NCBI RefSeq assembly: GCF_028595265.1
Contig: NZ_JAQQXP010000002.1
Span: forward strand, 62,001 to 126,000
DNA: 64,000 bases
Source of the DNA: Alteromonas gilva
GTDB taxonomy: Bacteria > Pseudomonadota > Gammaproteobacteria > Enterobacterales > Alteromonadaceae
Reading direction: 5' to 3'
The position numbers and the translations under genes are program-made. The notes below the pieces were generated by a model, which saw only the letters and a list, made by a program, of their open reading frames with translations, was not told the DNA's origin and made no database searches. Positions 8,450 through 18,086 of the stretch are shown here, in pieces (position 1 is the first letter of the stretch; each line of letters begins with the position of its first letter).

Positions 8450-9523
8450 ATGGATGCCCAAACTTATCCGCTCAATACCTGGTACGTGGCGGCGACGCCT
8501 GACGAAATTGCCGACAAACCGTTTGCTCGCCAAATTTGTGGCGTTAAGCTGGTTTTCTTCCGCAATCAACAGCAACGTGTTGTTGCCGTTGAAGACTTTT
8601 GTCCTCACCGCGGCGCACCGTTGTCGTTAGGATTTGTTGAAAACGGCCAATTGGTGTGTGGTTACCATGGCTTGCGCATGGGCGAAGATGGCAAAACCCA
8701 ATCCATGCCCAACCAGCGGGTAGCACATTTTCCCTGCATTAAACACTTTGCGGTGGTTGAGCGTCATGGGTTTGTGTGGATATGGCCGGGCGATCAAAGC
8801 TTAGCCGATGACAGTCTTATCCCTGAATTACATTGGGCCAATAGCCCTGACTGGGGTTACGGCGGCGGGTTGTACCATATTAAGTGTGACTATCGGTTGA
8901 TGATCGATAACTTAATGGATTTAACCCATGAAACCTATGTACACGCCAGCAGCATTGGCCAAAAAGAAATCGACGAATCACCCGTTGCCACCAAAATGGA
9001 AGGCCAAACCGTAGTCACCAGCCGTTATATGGATAATGTCATGGCGCCGCCTTTTTGGCAGGCAGCGTTGCGCGCCAATGACTTAGCCGACGATGTGGCC
9101 GTAGACCGTTGGCAAATATGCCGTTTCTCACTACCCAGCCACATTATGATTGAAGTGGGCGTTGCTCACGCCGGAAAAGGTGGCTACGACGCCCCTGATT
9201 CGCACAAAGCCAGCAGTATTGTGGTGGACTTTATTACCCCGGAAACAGAGCATTCTATCTGGTATTTCTGGGGTATGGCCCGCGATTTTAAGCCTCAGGA
9301 TCAGACCTTAACCGACACTATTCAAAAAGGGCAGGGGGCAATTTTTGCCGAAGATCTCGAGGTGTTAGAACGCCAGCAACAGAATTTGTTAGCGTACCCT
9401 GAGCGCAGCCTTTTGAAGCTGGATATTGATGCCGGCGGTGTGCAGGCGCGCAGAATGATTGAGCGCGTTATTAAGCAGGAGCAGGCGGCATCAGCACAGG
9501 CCAAAGTCGGAGAAAACCAATGA
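8450..9523 (+). CDS. vanA: Vanillate O-demethylase, oxygenase subunit VanA
   Basis: The 357-residue Rieske non-heme iron oxygenase converts vanillate to protocatechuate, releasing formaldehyde. The N-terminal Rieske domain holds the [2Fe-2S] ligands Cys51, His53, Cys70 and His73 (CPHRG and CGYHG). The catalytic domain has the mononuclear iron site in DNLMDLTHETYVH (bridging Asp157, His160, His165). The start at 8450 has AAAGG upstream. The stop overlaps the vanB start by 4 bases (ATGA), so the two are translationally coupled. Identification as VanA rather than another demethylase rests on the family match, the vanB partner and the VanR operators. Confidence 0.9.
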   Translation: MDAQTYPLNTWYVAATPDEIADKPFARQICGVKLVFFRNQQQRVVAVEDFCPHRGAPLSLGFVENGQLVCGYHGLRMGEDGKTQSMPNQRVAHFPCIKHFAVVERHGFVWIWPGDQSLADDSLIPELHWANSPDWGYGGGLYHIKCDYRLMIDNLMDLTHETYVHASSIGQKEIDESPVATKMEGQTVVTSRYMDNVMAPPFWQAALRANDLADDVAVDRWQICRFSLPSHIMIEVGVAHAGKGGYDAPDSHKASSIVVDFITPETEHSIWYFWGMARDFKPQDQTLTDTIQKGQGAIFAEDLEVLERQQQNLLAYPERSLLKLDIDAGGVQARRMIERVIKQEQAASAQAKVGENQ

Positions 9524-10473
9524 TCGAAGTGACGGTTACCGACAAACAACCATTAACGGCATCGATATGCCGTTTGCAACTGGCCGCTGCCGATGGCAGC
9601 GCCTTGCCTGCCTGGCAGGCGGGGGCGCACATCGACGTGCATTTACCCAACGGCATTATTCGCCAATACTCATTATGTGGTGCGCTAAATAGTAATAGTT
9701 GTTATGAAATCGCCATTCTAAATGAGCCTGATGGCCGGGGCGGATCAAAATACATTCATAACGATCTTCAGCAAGGCGACAGGTTAACCATTAGCGCGCC
9801 AAAAAATTTGTTTCCGCTAGTGCCGGGCACCAATAACACCTTGCTGATTGCAGCCGGGATTGGAATTACCCCGATTTTAGCGATGGCCGAGCAACTGCAT
9901 GCCGATGAGCAGCCTTTTGAGTTACATTTTTGTGCCCGGGATCAGCAACATGCCGCCTACTACGAGCGCATTGCACAATCCGGCTATGCCAGCCACTGTC
10001 AGTTTCATTTTAGTTTAGGTAATAGCCAAAACCGGCTCAACCCCCATCAGTTACTGGCTGACTACAACAAAGACACGCAGCTGTATATCTGTGGTCCGAA
10101 TCCATTTATCCAGGACGTTATCAGTGCCGCTGAGCAACATGGCTGGCCAACTGCAAACATTCATCGGGAATTTTTTGCTGCAGAAGCTATCGACCATAGC
10201 CAGGACCAAAGCTTTGAGGTGGTCATTAACAGCACCGGGCAGGTGTTAGAGGTTGGGAAAGACGTGTCCATTCTCAATGTGCTGGAAGACAACGGCATGT
10301 TTATACCTGTGGCCTGCGAAGAAGGTGTGTGTGGTACCTGTATCACCGGCTTGCTTGAGGGCGAAGCCGACCATAAAGACGTGTTTTTAAGCGCGGATGA
10401 AAAGCAAAAAATGGATCAAATTACCCCTTGCTGTTCCCGTGCTAAAAGCAAGCGGCTGGTGTTGGATTTGTAA
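9520..10473 (+). CDS. vanB: Vanillate O-demethylase, reductase subunit VanB
   Basis: The 317-residue reductase passes electrons from NAD(P)H to VanA. It has the phthalate-dioxygenase-reductase order: an N-terminal flavin domain (RQYSLC at about 50), a nucleotide-binding domain (LIAAGIGITPILAM at about 110 and YICGPNPFI at about 190), and a C-terminal plant-type ferredoxin with [2Fe-2S] cysteines in CEEGVCGTC (266, 271, 274) and one of Cys304/305. It overlaps vanA by 4 bases. No formaldehyde-detoxifying gene follows, so that need must be met elsewhere. Confidence 0.9.
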   Translation: MIEVTVTDKQPLTASICRLQLAAADGSALPAWQAGAHIDVHLPNGIIRQYSLCGALNSNSCYEIAILNEPDGRGGSKYIHNDLQQGDRLTISAPKNLFPLVPGTNNTLLIAAGIGITPILAMAEQLHADEQPFELHFCARDQQHAAYYERIAQSGYASHCQFHFSLGNSQNRLNPHQLLADYNKDTQLYICGPNPFIQDVISAAEQHGWPTANIHREFFAAEAIDHSQDQSFEVVINSTGQVLEVGKDVSILNVLEDNGMFIPVACEEGVCGTCITGLLEGEADHKDVFLSADEKQKMDQITPCCSRAKSKRLVLDL

Positions 10474-10958
10474 TTCACCGGGTCGTTGTGTGCAGTAAAT
10501 CGGCGTTTTGGCTAAATCATTAACGTAAGTAATAGAAAAGCTGGCTTGTTTCCCAGGCCCCCTTTTTGTTGTAACAAGCACTATTGGCAGCTAACGCTGG
10601 TGGCCGGTTCTACGTCGCCGTTACTCAAATTAGCCTAATAGCGGGCAACCGTTGGATAAGTGCACGTTGGGCGAGACCGATGCGCAGAATGGACGCGATT
10701 ACGTCACGAAACTTTTATTGCGTTTAAAACAGGTATCGAGACTAAATTTAACCACTTGAAAAGATGCTTTTTTATGCACGCCGGGATCAATTTTTGCCGC
10801 AAGCGGTTACGGCTGGTGGATGGGAGTTCGAGGGTTCACAATACGGCGTGGCTTGATAAATGGTGACACGGAAAATTTTTTTGCAAAGTGGCAAAATCTG
10901 CTGCAGTAGGGCTGTCAATGCATTAAGTTAATAGGTTGTTAACTTTGAGGTTGGTTTC
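10474..10958. promoter_or_regulatory. vanB-araC intergenic region with an inverted repeat before the regulator
   Basis: Most of these 485 bases hold nothing recognisable. AAGTTAA (10925-10931) and TTAACTT (10939-10945) form a 7-7-7 inverted repeat 13 bases before the ATG of the AraC-type gene; it may be an autoregulatory site or a small hairpin in the leader. A weak GCTTGTT/AACAAGC repeat at 10544-10579 could belong to a vanAB terminator, but its 22-base loop makes this doubtful. Confidence 0.35.
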
Positions 10959-11984
10959 ATGCCAGGTAAATATGAAGTCGGTACAGCGGCAAATCACTAT
11001 ATCAGTCAGCTTTATCATGAGGCACTGAAAAACAAGCTCGATGTTGCGAGTATGCTAAAGGCCATTGATCTTACCGAAGACGTTTTTGACAAACCCGAGG
11101 TGCGGGTAAAAACCGAAAAGCTGGCCACCTTCCAAAACCTCATTTGGCAGGCAATGCAGGACGAAAGCATGGGGCTGGCGGCGTTTCCGTTGCCAGCAGG
11201 CTCATATTTTATGATGGGTCGATTAACCGTTAACCAACCCACCCTGTACAAGGCACTGAATTTGGCGGTGCGATTTTATACCATGGTCACCAAAGCGTTT
11301 AAAATCAATTTAACGGTAGAGGGTGATAGCGCTTTTCTTGGCTTTAAATTGTATGCCCCGGAGCAGGATCCTCAGCACATGTTTGCCGAACTACTGTTGC
11401 TGGCAATGCATCGGTACGCCTCATGGTTAATTGCAGACAATTTACCCTTAATGGTGTGTCACTTTGATTACCCCTCACCATCGCATATCACCGAGTATTC
11501 CTATTTGTTTCCGGGCCCCCATACCTTCGACAGTGATAAATTAGGCTTTGCCTTTCCCGCCAAATACTTACAGCGAGCCGTGCAACAAAATGATGCGTCG
11601 CTGAAATTGTTTATGAAACGTTGTCCACAAGAAATTTTTCAGCGCTATGAAGCCGACTATAGTTTGGCCACAGAACTTCAACGGTTGCTATGGAAAAACC
11701 TCAAAGGTGGGGTTCCGTCGATTGATGCGGCCGCGGCCATGATGAATATGACCAAACGCACCATGATGAGAAAGTTAAAATCGGAAGGGACTTCTTATCA
11801 ACAACTCAAAGATCAGGTGCGGCTCGATAAAGCCGTTACCCTACTGACAAAATATAACCTGCCTATTAACCAGATATCGGAAAGTGTCGGATTTTCAGAA
11901 CCCGCAGTGTTTACTCGCGCTTTTTTTAACTGGACAGGCGAGAGCCCGAGTCATTACCGGGAGAAAAATGCAGTGGATAGCTGA
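10959..11984 (+). CDS. AraC-family regulator (probable ferulate operon activator)
   Basis: This 341-residue protein has an N-terminal ligand-binding domain of the 'arabinose-binding' AraC subgroup (about 20-200, related to OruR/ArgR-type regulators) and a C-terminal double helix-turn-helix (about 250-335, with SIDAAAAMMNMTKRTMMRKL and INQISESVGFSEPAVFTRAF). It stands immediately upstream of, and in the same direction as, the permease-vdh-ech-fcs operon. The gap between them contains a two-turn direct repeat typical of AraC sites. Control of hydroxycinnamate degradation is thus likely, but the effector is inferred. The start ATG at 10959 has GAGG upstream. Confidence 0.75.
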   Translation: MPGKYEVGTAANHYISQLYHEALKNKLDVASMLKAIDLTEDVFDKPEVRVKTEKLATFQNLIWQAMQDESMGLAAFPLPAGSYFMMGRLTVNQPTLYKALNLAVRFYTMVTKAFKINLTVEGDSAFLGFKLYAPEQDPQHMFAELLLLAMHRYASWLIADNLPLMVCHFDYPSPSHITEYSYLFPGPHTFDSDKLGFAFPAKYLQRAVQQNDASLKLFMKRCPQEIFQRYEADYSLATELQRLLWKNLKGGVPSIDAAAAMMNMTKRTMMRKLKSEGTSYQQLKDQVRLDKAVTLLTKYNLPINQISESVGFSEPAVFTRAFFNWTGESPSHYREKNAVDS

Positions 11985-12016
11985 TGTTGAGCGTTCTTTG
12001 CAAAAAATCTACGCTT

Positions 12017-12049
12017 GTCACTATATGTCAATTAATTAGTCACTTTATG
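12017..12049 (+). promoter_or_regulatory. Direct repeat upstream of the ferulate operon (candidate AraC site)
   Basis: GTCACTATATG (12017-12027) and GTCACTTTATG (12039-12049) match at 10 of 11 positions and start 22 bases apart, two helical turns. Both are followed by CAATT within 2 bases. This is the usual arrangement of AraC-family activator half-sites, 120 bases before the permease start. Confidence 0.55.
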
Positions 12050-12168
12050 CAATTCAAGCATCAATAACACTTGGTTAACATTCCTCACATATTTGCTACA
12101 ACCAGATTGTAATGAACGATATTTCGGCTGGTTTAGTGTACTGATAGTCTCGTGAGGTAACGCCAACA

Positions 12169-13491
12169 ATGACCAACAATCCGAAACTGCAGATAGATCA
12201 GTCTGAAATGAAGGGCTTTCAGTTGTTCGTGATCCTGATGTGTATTCTGCTGAACGCGCTCGATGGCTTTGATGTGTTGGCAATCAGCTTTGCGTCCCCC
12301 GGGATTGCCAGTGAATGGAACGTAAATCGCGGTGCATTAGGCATTGTTCTGTCAATGGAATTGGTGGGTATGGCGATTGGGTCAATCACGTTGGGCAACC
12401 TTGCCGATCGCTTTGGCAGACGTCCAACCATACTGACTTGCCTGGTACTGATGACCATTGGTATGAGCGCCAGCGCCACTGCCGATTCCTTAGAGTATCT
12501 ATTGGTTTTCCGCTTTCTGACCGGGCTGGGTGTGGGTGGCATGCTGGCATCCACCAATGCCCTGGTGGCTGAGTTTGCCAATGCAAAATATCGTAACCTG
12601 GCGGTGATATTAATGGCTACCGGCTATCCCATCGGCGCCATTGTCGGTGGCTCGATTTCGACCGAATTACTGGAGCTGTATAACTGGAAGGCTATCTTTG
12701 TTTTTGGTGGCGCCGTAACGGGCGGGTTTTTAGTGCTTTGCTGGTTTTTGCTACCCGAGTCAATTGACTTTCTGGCTAGCCAACAGCCCAAAAATGCGCT
12801 GCACAGAATCAATACAATATTAAAGAAAATCGGTCATCAAGCCATAGCCAGCTTGCCGGAAAAAACCCGGCAGCAAAAAGCATCGGGTTTTAAAACGCTG
12901 ATTGCTGACAATCTCAGACTCATCACTATCTTGCTGCTCGTCGCGTATTTTGCCCAAATTATGACCTTTTATTACATCCTCAAATGGATCCCAAAGATCG
13001 TCGTAGACATCGGCTTTGAGCCGTCCAGTGCTGGTACGGTTCTGGTTTGGGCGAATGTCGGCGGCGCTGTGGGCTCGTTAATTTTTGGCGTGATAGCCAG
13101 TCGCTTCAGGCTGCGACCCTTACTCATCGCTATTATGCTATGTGCCTTTGCAATGGTGATGGTGTTTGGACTGGGGCCACAATCGTTGTTGCAGCTATCC
13201 ATAGTGTCAGCGGTGACGGGGTTTTTCACCAATTCTGCGGTGGTTGGACTGTATGCATTAATGGCGCAATCCTTCCCCGCTGAAGTGCGCGCCAGCGGCA
13301 CGGGTGTTGTTATCGGTATTGGTCGCGGTGGCGCAGCATTAGGACCGATTGTCGCGGGCTATTTGTTTCAGGCAGGGCATGGTTTATTTGATGTTTCCGT
13401 GGTGATGGGGCTGGGTGCAGTAGTCGCCGCTGTCGCTATTTATCTCCTTGGGCCGGTGCTAAGAAAACACCAACCCTATTCTCAGGTTTAA
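12169..13491 (+). CDS. MFS aromatic-acid:H+ symporter (probable hydroxycinnamate permease)
   Basis: The 440-residue protein has about twelve membrane segments and belongs to the aromatic acid:H+ symporter group (PcaK/VanK/MhpT-like). Diagnostic are the first-helix LNALDGFDVLAI, loop 2-3 motif GNLADRFGRRP, and RFLTGLGVGGMLASTNALVAE. As first gene of an operon with vanillin dehydrogenase, hydroxycinnamoyl-CoA lyase and feruloyl-CoA synthetase, it probably imports ferulate, p-coumarate or related acids. The next gene starts 37 bases downstream. The exact substrate cannot be deduced. Confidence 0.85.
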   Translation: MTNNPKLQIDQSEMKGFQLFVILMCILLNALDGFDVLAISFASPGIASEWNVNRGALGIVLSMELVGMAIGSITLGNLADRFGRRPTILTCLVLMTIGMSASATADSLEYLLVFRFLTGLGVGGMLASTNALVAEFANAKYRNLAVILMATGYPIGAIVGGSISTELLELYNWKAIFVFGGAVTGGFLVLCWFLLPESIDFLASQQPKNALHRINTILKKIGHQAIASLPEKTRQQKASGFKTLIADNLRLITILLLVAYFAQIMTFYYILKWIPKIVVDIGFEPSSAGTVLVWANVGGAVGSLIFGVIASRFRLRPLLIAIMLCAFAMVMVFGLGPQSLLQLSIVSAVTGFFTNSAVVGLYALMAQSFPAEVRASGTGVVIGIGRGGAALGPIVAGYLFQAGHGLFDVSVVMGLGAVVAAVAIYLLGPVLRKHQPYSQV

Positions 13492-13528
13492 GTCCATAAA
13501 CAATTACAAATATGAGTGCGAGGTTAAC

Positions 13529-14926
13529 ATGAATTTCGAGCGTAAAAATCCGCTAACCGGGGAGGTTGCCAGTCAATCTATTGCTATGCAGGCTGAAGAT
13601 ATGGCGGCAATTGCCGAACGAGCGCAAGGCGGTTTTGAACAATGGTCAGCGGTGGGTCCTAATGCACGACGAGCGGTGTTAAATAAGGCTGCATCGGCTT
13701 TGGAGGCACGTCAGCAGGAGTTTGTTGATGCCATGATGGCAGAAGTCGGTGCAACCGCGGGCTGGGCGATGTTTAATCTGGGTTTAGCGGCTTCAATGCT
13801 GCGTGAGGCCGCATCGCTAACCACGCAGATTGGCGGTGAAACTATTCCGTCCGACAAGCCGGGTTGTCTGGCTATGGCCATTCGTCAACCGGTTGGGGTC
13901 ATTCTGGGTATTGCCCCCTGGAATGCGCCAATAATTTTAGGGGTAAGGGCCGTCTCTACCGCCCTGGCGTGTGGTAACGCAGTCATACTCAAGGCCTCTG
14001 AGCTGTGTCCAAGAACGCATAGTCTTATTATTGAAGCACTGGAAGAAGCGGGCTTTCCTGCCGGTACGGTGAATATCGTCACCAATGCGCCTGATGCGGC
14101 CGGCGAGGTCGTTGGTGCGTTGATTGATCATCCTCTAGTGAAGCGTATTAATTTTACCGGTTCAACCGAAGTGGGTCGGATTATTGCACAACGTGCGGGG
14201 GCTAATCTTAAGCCCGTGCTGCTTGAGTTAGGGGGTAAGGCTCCCATGCTGGTGCTGGATGATGCCGATTTGGATGAAGCGGTAAAGGCTGCTGCGTTCG
14301 GCGCATTTATGAATCAGGGGCAAATCTGCATGTCTACAGAACGCCTGATCGTGGATGAATCTGTAGCCGATGCTTTCGCTGCTAAATTTGCTGACAAAGT
14401 GCAAGGGATGGCCACCGGCGATCCTCGCCAGGGCAATACACCACTGGGCGCTGTGGTTGATCAAAAAACCGTAAGCAAGGTTAACGCGCTGATTGACGAT
14501 GCCCTGGCCAAAGGCGCGAAAGTCATCGCCGGGCAGAAAAGTGATTCGGTATTAATGGCCGCTACGGTGATTGACCATGTCACTGCCGACATGAACATCT
14601 ATCGTGATGAAAGCTTTGGTCCTGTCGTCGCTATTATCAGGGCGAAAGATGAAGCCGATGCCATTCGTATTGCCAATGACAGTGAGTATGGGCTTAGTGC
14701 GGCTGTGTTTACCCAAGACAGTGCCCGCGGGTTGCGGGTCGCGCGACACATTCATTCCGGTATCTGTCATGTGAATGGTTCAACGGTACACGACGAAGCG
14801 CAAATGCCTTTTGGTGGCGTCGGGGCCTCCGGGTATGGCCGTTTTGGCGGTAAGGCTGGTATCGATCAATTCACCGAATTACGCTGGATCACAATAGAGA
14901 CCGAGAAAGGTCACTTCCCCATATAA
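13529..14926 (+). CDS. vdh: Vanillin dehydrogenase (aldehyde dehydrogenase family)
   Basis: The 465-residue NAD(P)-dependent aldehyde dehydrogenase should oxidise vanillin to vanillate, and 4-hydroxybenzaldehyde to 4-hydroxybenzoate. The cofactor-site pattern GIAPWNAP (~127), FTGSTEVG (~209), general base Glu233 in LLELGGKAP and nucleophile Cys267 in NQGQICMSTERL are all intact. The permease precedes it and the hydratase/lyase that generates the aldehyde follows 36 bases later, which supports the vanillin assignment over other aldehydes. The start at 13529 has GAGG upstream. Confidence 0.88.
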   Translation: MNFERKNPLTGEVASQSIAMQAEDMAAIAERAQGGFEQWSAVGPNARRAVLNKAASALEARQQEFVDAMMAEVGATAGWAMFNLGLAASMLREAASLTTQIGGETIPSDKPGCLAMAIRQPVGVILGIAPWNAPIILGVRAVSTALACGNAVILKASELCPRTHSLIIEALEEAGFPAGTVNIVTNAPDAAGEVVGALIDHPLVKRINFTGSTEVGRIIAQRAGANLKPVLLELGGKAPMLVLDDADLDEAVKAAAFGAFMNQGQICMSTERLIVDESVADAFAAKFADKVQGMATGDPRQGNTPLGAVVDQKTVSKVNALIDDALAKGAKVIAGQKSDSVLMAATVIDHVTADMNIYRDESFGPVVAIIRAKDEADAIRIANDSEYGLSAAVFTQDSARGLRVARHIHSGICHVNGSTVHDEAQMPFGGVGASGYGRFGGKAGIDQFTELRWITIETEKGHFPI

Positions 14927-14962
14927 GTTAATGAATAAATTTAATATTAAGAGGTAAGGCTA

Positions 14963-15799
14963 ATGAGTACTGAACGCGAAGAAGATACGGTAGCGGTCAA
15001 GGTAGAAAACAACATTGCCTGGGTTAGCTTTAATCGCCCGGAAAAACGCAACTGCATGAGTCCTAAATTAAATCGGCAAATGATGCGGGTACTGGATGAT
15101 CTTGAATTTCGGGATGATGTAAGCGTACTGGTACTGACCGGAGAAGGCACAGCCTGGTCAGCTGGCATGGATTTAAAAGAATATTTCCGGGAAACCGAAG
15201 CCCAGGGCTTAGGGGGAACACGTCAGGCCCAGCGTGAATCTTATGGCTGGTGGCGACGCTTGCGCTGGTATCAAAAAGCCACGATTGCCATGGTTAATGG
15301 CTGGTGTTTTGGCGGTGGATACGGGCCACTCTTTGCCTGTGACCTGGCATTTGCGGCTGAAGACGCGCAGTTTGGTTTAAGTGAAATTAACTGGGGGATA
15401 TTGCCTGGTGGTGGCGCGGCCAAAGTGGTGGCTGACTTAATGCCGTTACGTAAGGCCATGTACCACGCCATGATGGGGGAAAACATCGATGGTAGGACTG
15501 CCGTTGAGTGGGGACTCATTAACGAAGCTGTCCCGGCAGAGCAGTTAAAAGCCAGAGTCACAGAGGTTGCAAACGTATTACTACAAAAGAATTTGGTTGC
15601 ATTGAAAGCCACCAAAGATGCGGTACGTAGGGTGAAGGAAATGACCTACGATAACGCCGAAGACTATTTAGTACGGGCCCAGGAAGCGGCGAATAGCTTT
15701 GACGCCCATGGTCGTAAGGAAGGCATCAAGCAATTTATTGATGATAAAACCTATAAGCCTGGTTTAGGCGCTTACGATAAGTCTAAACAAGGAAAATAG
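14963..15799 (+). CDS. ech: p-Hydroxycinnamoyl-CoA hydratase/lyase (feruloyl-CoA hydratase/lyase)
   Basis: The 278-residue crotonase-fold enzyme hydrates feruloyl-CoA and cleaves the product to vanillin and acetyl-CoA. The opening segment (VAWVSFNRPEKRNCMSPKL-like, residues 18-36) and length are typical of the HCHL/Ech subfamily rather than beta-oxidation hydratases. The oxyanion hole lies in SAGMDL (66-71) and GWCFGGGYGP (113-122), and Glu141 in EINWGILPGG corresponds to the catalytic glutamate. The feruloyl-CoA synthetase gene follows 10 bases downstream. Confidence 0.92.
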   Translation: MSTEREEDTVAVKVENNIAWVSFNRPEKRNCMSPKLNRQMMRVLDDLEFRDDVSVLVLTGEGTAWSAGMDLKEYFRETEAQGLGGTRQAQRESYGWWRRLRWYQKATIAMVNGWCFGGGYGPLFACDLAFAAEDAQFGLSEINWGILPGGGAAKVVADLMPLRKAMYHAMMGENIDGRTAVEWGLINEAVPAEQLKARVTEVANVLLQKNLVALKATKDAVRRVKEMTYDNAEDYLVRAQEAANSFDAHGRKEGIKQFIDDKTYKPGLGAYDKSKQGK

Positions 15800-15809
15800 T
15801 TGTTTGATC

Positions 15810-17291
15810 ATGAACTTTTTGACACTGCAGGCTAAGTTGAGGCCGACTAAAGAAGCGGTTATCGATCTGACCTCCGATCGCTCATGGACTTATCCGGAAT
15901 GGGAAAGCTTCGTCAATAAAAGCAGCTACTGGTTAACCCGGCAGGGGCTGGCATGTGGTGACAGGCTTGCGTGCCTGGCAAAAAATTGTGCCGAGTTGGT
16001 GGCGCTGCATTTTGCCTGTGAACAAATCGGGGTGCTCTTTGTGCCGTTAAACTGGCGTTTATCCGCAGAAGAGTTGCACGCCCTGATTGATGACTGCACG
16101 CCCAGGCTGATTGTTGGCGATACGATGGCCAACAAATTAGGCCTGGCTTATTTTGACATCAATACGCTCAGTGACGCGGTTTCGCTACCTGAAGGTCAAT
16201 TTCAACCGCAAGACCACCGGGCTATGCCGTCACTGATTTTATATACGTCCGGCACCACCGGTCAGCCTAAAGGTATCATGCACTCGCAGGATACTATTAT
16301 GGAAACCACCTTAAATATGACCTTACTGGGACAGGTGGATGAACACAGTACTTTCTTATGTGAAACGCCCATGTTCCACGTTATTGGGCTGATATCCTGT
16401 GTGCGTCCGGCGTTATATCAGGGCGGCAGGATAGTGATTTCTGATGGTTTTCAGCCACCCAGAACGCTCGCGCGGTTGATGGATGAGCAGTTATGTATTA
16501 GTCATTATTTTTGTGTACCACAAATGGCCAATGCGCTGCGTCAGGAGCCGGATTTTAACCCTGCGTCACTGCAAAACCTGAAGGCACTGCTAACCGGGGG
16601 GGCGCCTCATCCGGCGGTCCAGATCCGCCAATGGCTCAATGACGGTATTCCCATCGTTGATGGCTATGGTATGAGTGAGGCGGGTACGGTATTCGGTATG
16701 CCTTTTGATATTGCCACTATTGATACTAAGGCGGGGAGTGTTGGGGTGCCCACCCATCGTATTGAAGTGCGACTCGCTGATGCAAAGGGTCAACCCGTTG
16801 CCAATGGCGAGACCGGCGAAGTCCAGCTCAAAGGCAAGAATTTATTTACCGGGATATGGCAACAACCGCAATTGTATGCGCAATGCTTTACCGCGGATGG
16901 CTGGTTTAAAACGGGCGATGTAGCGGTTAAGGACGATGATGATTTTTATCGTATTGTCGACAGAATCAAAGATATGTTTATTTCCGGTGGCGAAAATGTG
17001 TACCCCACGGAGATTGAAGGGGTAGCAGTAAAGCTGGATGCTATTTTAGAGTGTGCGCTGGTCGGAGTCCCTGACGACCGCTGGGGCGAAGTAGGCTGTT
17101 TATTTGTGGTAGCGAAATCGAACCAGGCGCCAATCAAGCCGCAGGATATCCTTGATGCGCTGGAATCGTCATTAGCAAAATACAAATTACCGAAATACAT
17201 TAAGATGGTCGACTCATTACCCCGCAACGGCGGCGGCAAGGTGATGAAACATCAACTGAAAGCGCTTTTTAGCCTGCGCAGAGATGCCTAA
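15810..17291 (+). CDS. fcs: Feruloyl-CoA synthetase (AMP-forming acyl-CoA ligase)
   Basis: The 493-residue ANL-superfamily ligase activates ferulate, p-coumarate or caffeate with ATP and CoA. It shows the P-loop-like LYTSGTTGQPKG (~145-157), the core motif VDGYGMSEAG (~287), GWFKTGDVA (~363), RIKDMFISGGENVYP (~382) and the C-terminal PRNGGGKVMK with the adenylation lysine. Either the ATG at 15810 or the in-frame TTG at 15804 may be used; AAGGA is better spaced for the TTG, so the true protein may have two more residues. It is last in the operon and converges on the TauE gene 21 bases away. Confidence 0.88.
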   Translation: MNFLTLQAKLRPTKEAVIDLTSDRSWTYPEWESFVNKSSYWLTRQGLACGDRLACLAKNCAELVALHFACEQIGVLFVPLNWRLSAEELHALIDDCTPRLIVGDTMANKLGLAYFDINTLSDAVSLPEGQFQPQDHRAMPSLILYTSGTTGQPKGIMHSQDTIMETTLNMTLLGQVDEHSTFLCETPMFHVIGLISCVRPALYQGGRIVISDGFQPPRTLARLMDEQLCISHYFCVPQMANALRQEPDFNPASLQNLKALLTGGAPHPAVQIRQWLNDGIPIVDGYGMSEAGTVFGMPFDIATIDTKAGSVGVPTHRIEVRLADAKGQPVANGETGEVQLKGKNLFTGIWQQPQLYAQCFTADGWFKTGDVAVKDDDDFYRIVDRIKDMFISGGENVYPTEIEGVAVKLDAILECALVGVPDDRWGEVGCLFVVAKSNQAPIKPQDILDALESSLAKYKLPKYIKMVDSLPRNGGGKVMKHQLKALFSLRRDA

Positions 17292-17312
17292 ATGGTCGTG
17301 GTTAGCGGGCTA

Positions 17313-18065
17313 TTAAACTGACCACAGGGCCTGAAATATTAACTGCGCAGCCAGCAGGCTCAGCATAATTTTAAAGATCCGTTTAAATTTCTCTGCTGGC
17401 AATTTATGTAGCAGTTTTAAGCCTAACCACGTGCCGAGGGTACCGCTGACAATCATTGCCATAATCAGTGGCAGCCATTGCCAGAACGCAAAACCAAGTG
17501 CGCCATAGAGCAGCGCTTTTAGGCAATGTTGTAGCGTCATGCAGCTGGAGAACGTGGCGATAAAACGCATTTTTTCGTAGTTATAGGTGTGCATTACACT
17601 GCCAACCAAGGGGCCACTGGCGCCAACGAACATTGATATAAAAGACGTCAATGCGCCAAATACGATGCGGCCCAGCGCAGACCTTTCACCCATACCAGGG
17701 GTAACGCCCCACAGCAAATACAGCACAAAGACGCCAACCAGCACTTTCATTAACTCCAGCGGCATATCTGCCACAATAAAGGACGCGAGTAACGCGCCCA
17801 CTGAGCCGCCTAGCGTAAAATAAACCAACATGGATTTATCGATGTATCGGCAGGTCATGAGTGCCCGGTTGGCGTTAGAGCCCAGCTGCACCAGGCCGTG
17901 AACGGGGATAACAATGGACATCGGCAGAATCGAGGCCATCACGACCAATAATAATAGCCCGCCGCCCGCACCAAAGGCCGCGGTAATGAACGACGTTAAC
18001 CCAGCCAGTACAATGAGTATACTGCCGTTAACCGCCGAGATTAGGTCGTGAGTTAGCCATTCCAA
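17313..18065 (-). CDS. TauE/SafE-family membrane transporter
   Basis: The 250-residue protein is almost wholly hydrophobic, with about eight membrane segments and the glycine-rich first half (TAAFGAGGGLLLLVVM) of the TauE/SafE (DUF81) family, which exports sulfite, sulfoacetate or other small organic anions. The only workable start is the TTG at 18065, behind AGCAGGA; an in-frame stop lies upstream and the next methionine falls inside the first repeat. It is last in the minus-strand protocatechuate operon, after a 10-bp hairpin. Its role there is unknown; transport of an aromatic or dicarboxylate anion is one possibility. Confidence 0.75.
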   Translation of the reverse strand: MEWLTHDLISAVNGSILIVLAGLTSFITAAFGAGGGLLLLVVMASILPMSIVIPVHGLVQLGSNANRALMTCRYIDKSMLVYFTLGGSVGALLASFIVADMPLELMKVLVGVFVLYLLWGVTPGMGERSALGRIVFGALTSFISMFVGASGPLVGSVMHTYNYEKMRFIATFSSCMTLQHCLKALLYGALGFAFWQWLPLIMAMIVSGTLGTWLGLKLLHKLPAEKFKRIFKIMLSLLAAQLIFQALWSV

Positions 18066-18086
18066 TCTAGCGGATCCTGCTGTGCA

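Noticed and set aside
10800..10860. tRNA-like string (GAGTTCGAGGGTTC)
   Set aside because: Resembles a T-arm locally, but no acceptor stem or anticodon arm can be formed around it.
12219..12581. 120-codon antisense frame
   Set aside because: Lies fully opposite the aromatic-acid permease gene, which has clear family motifs; the antisense frame shows none.
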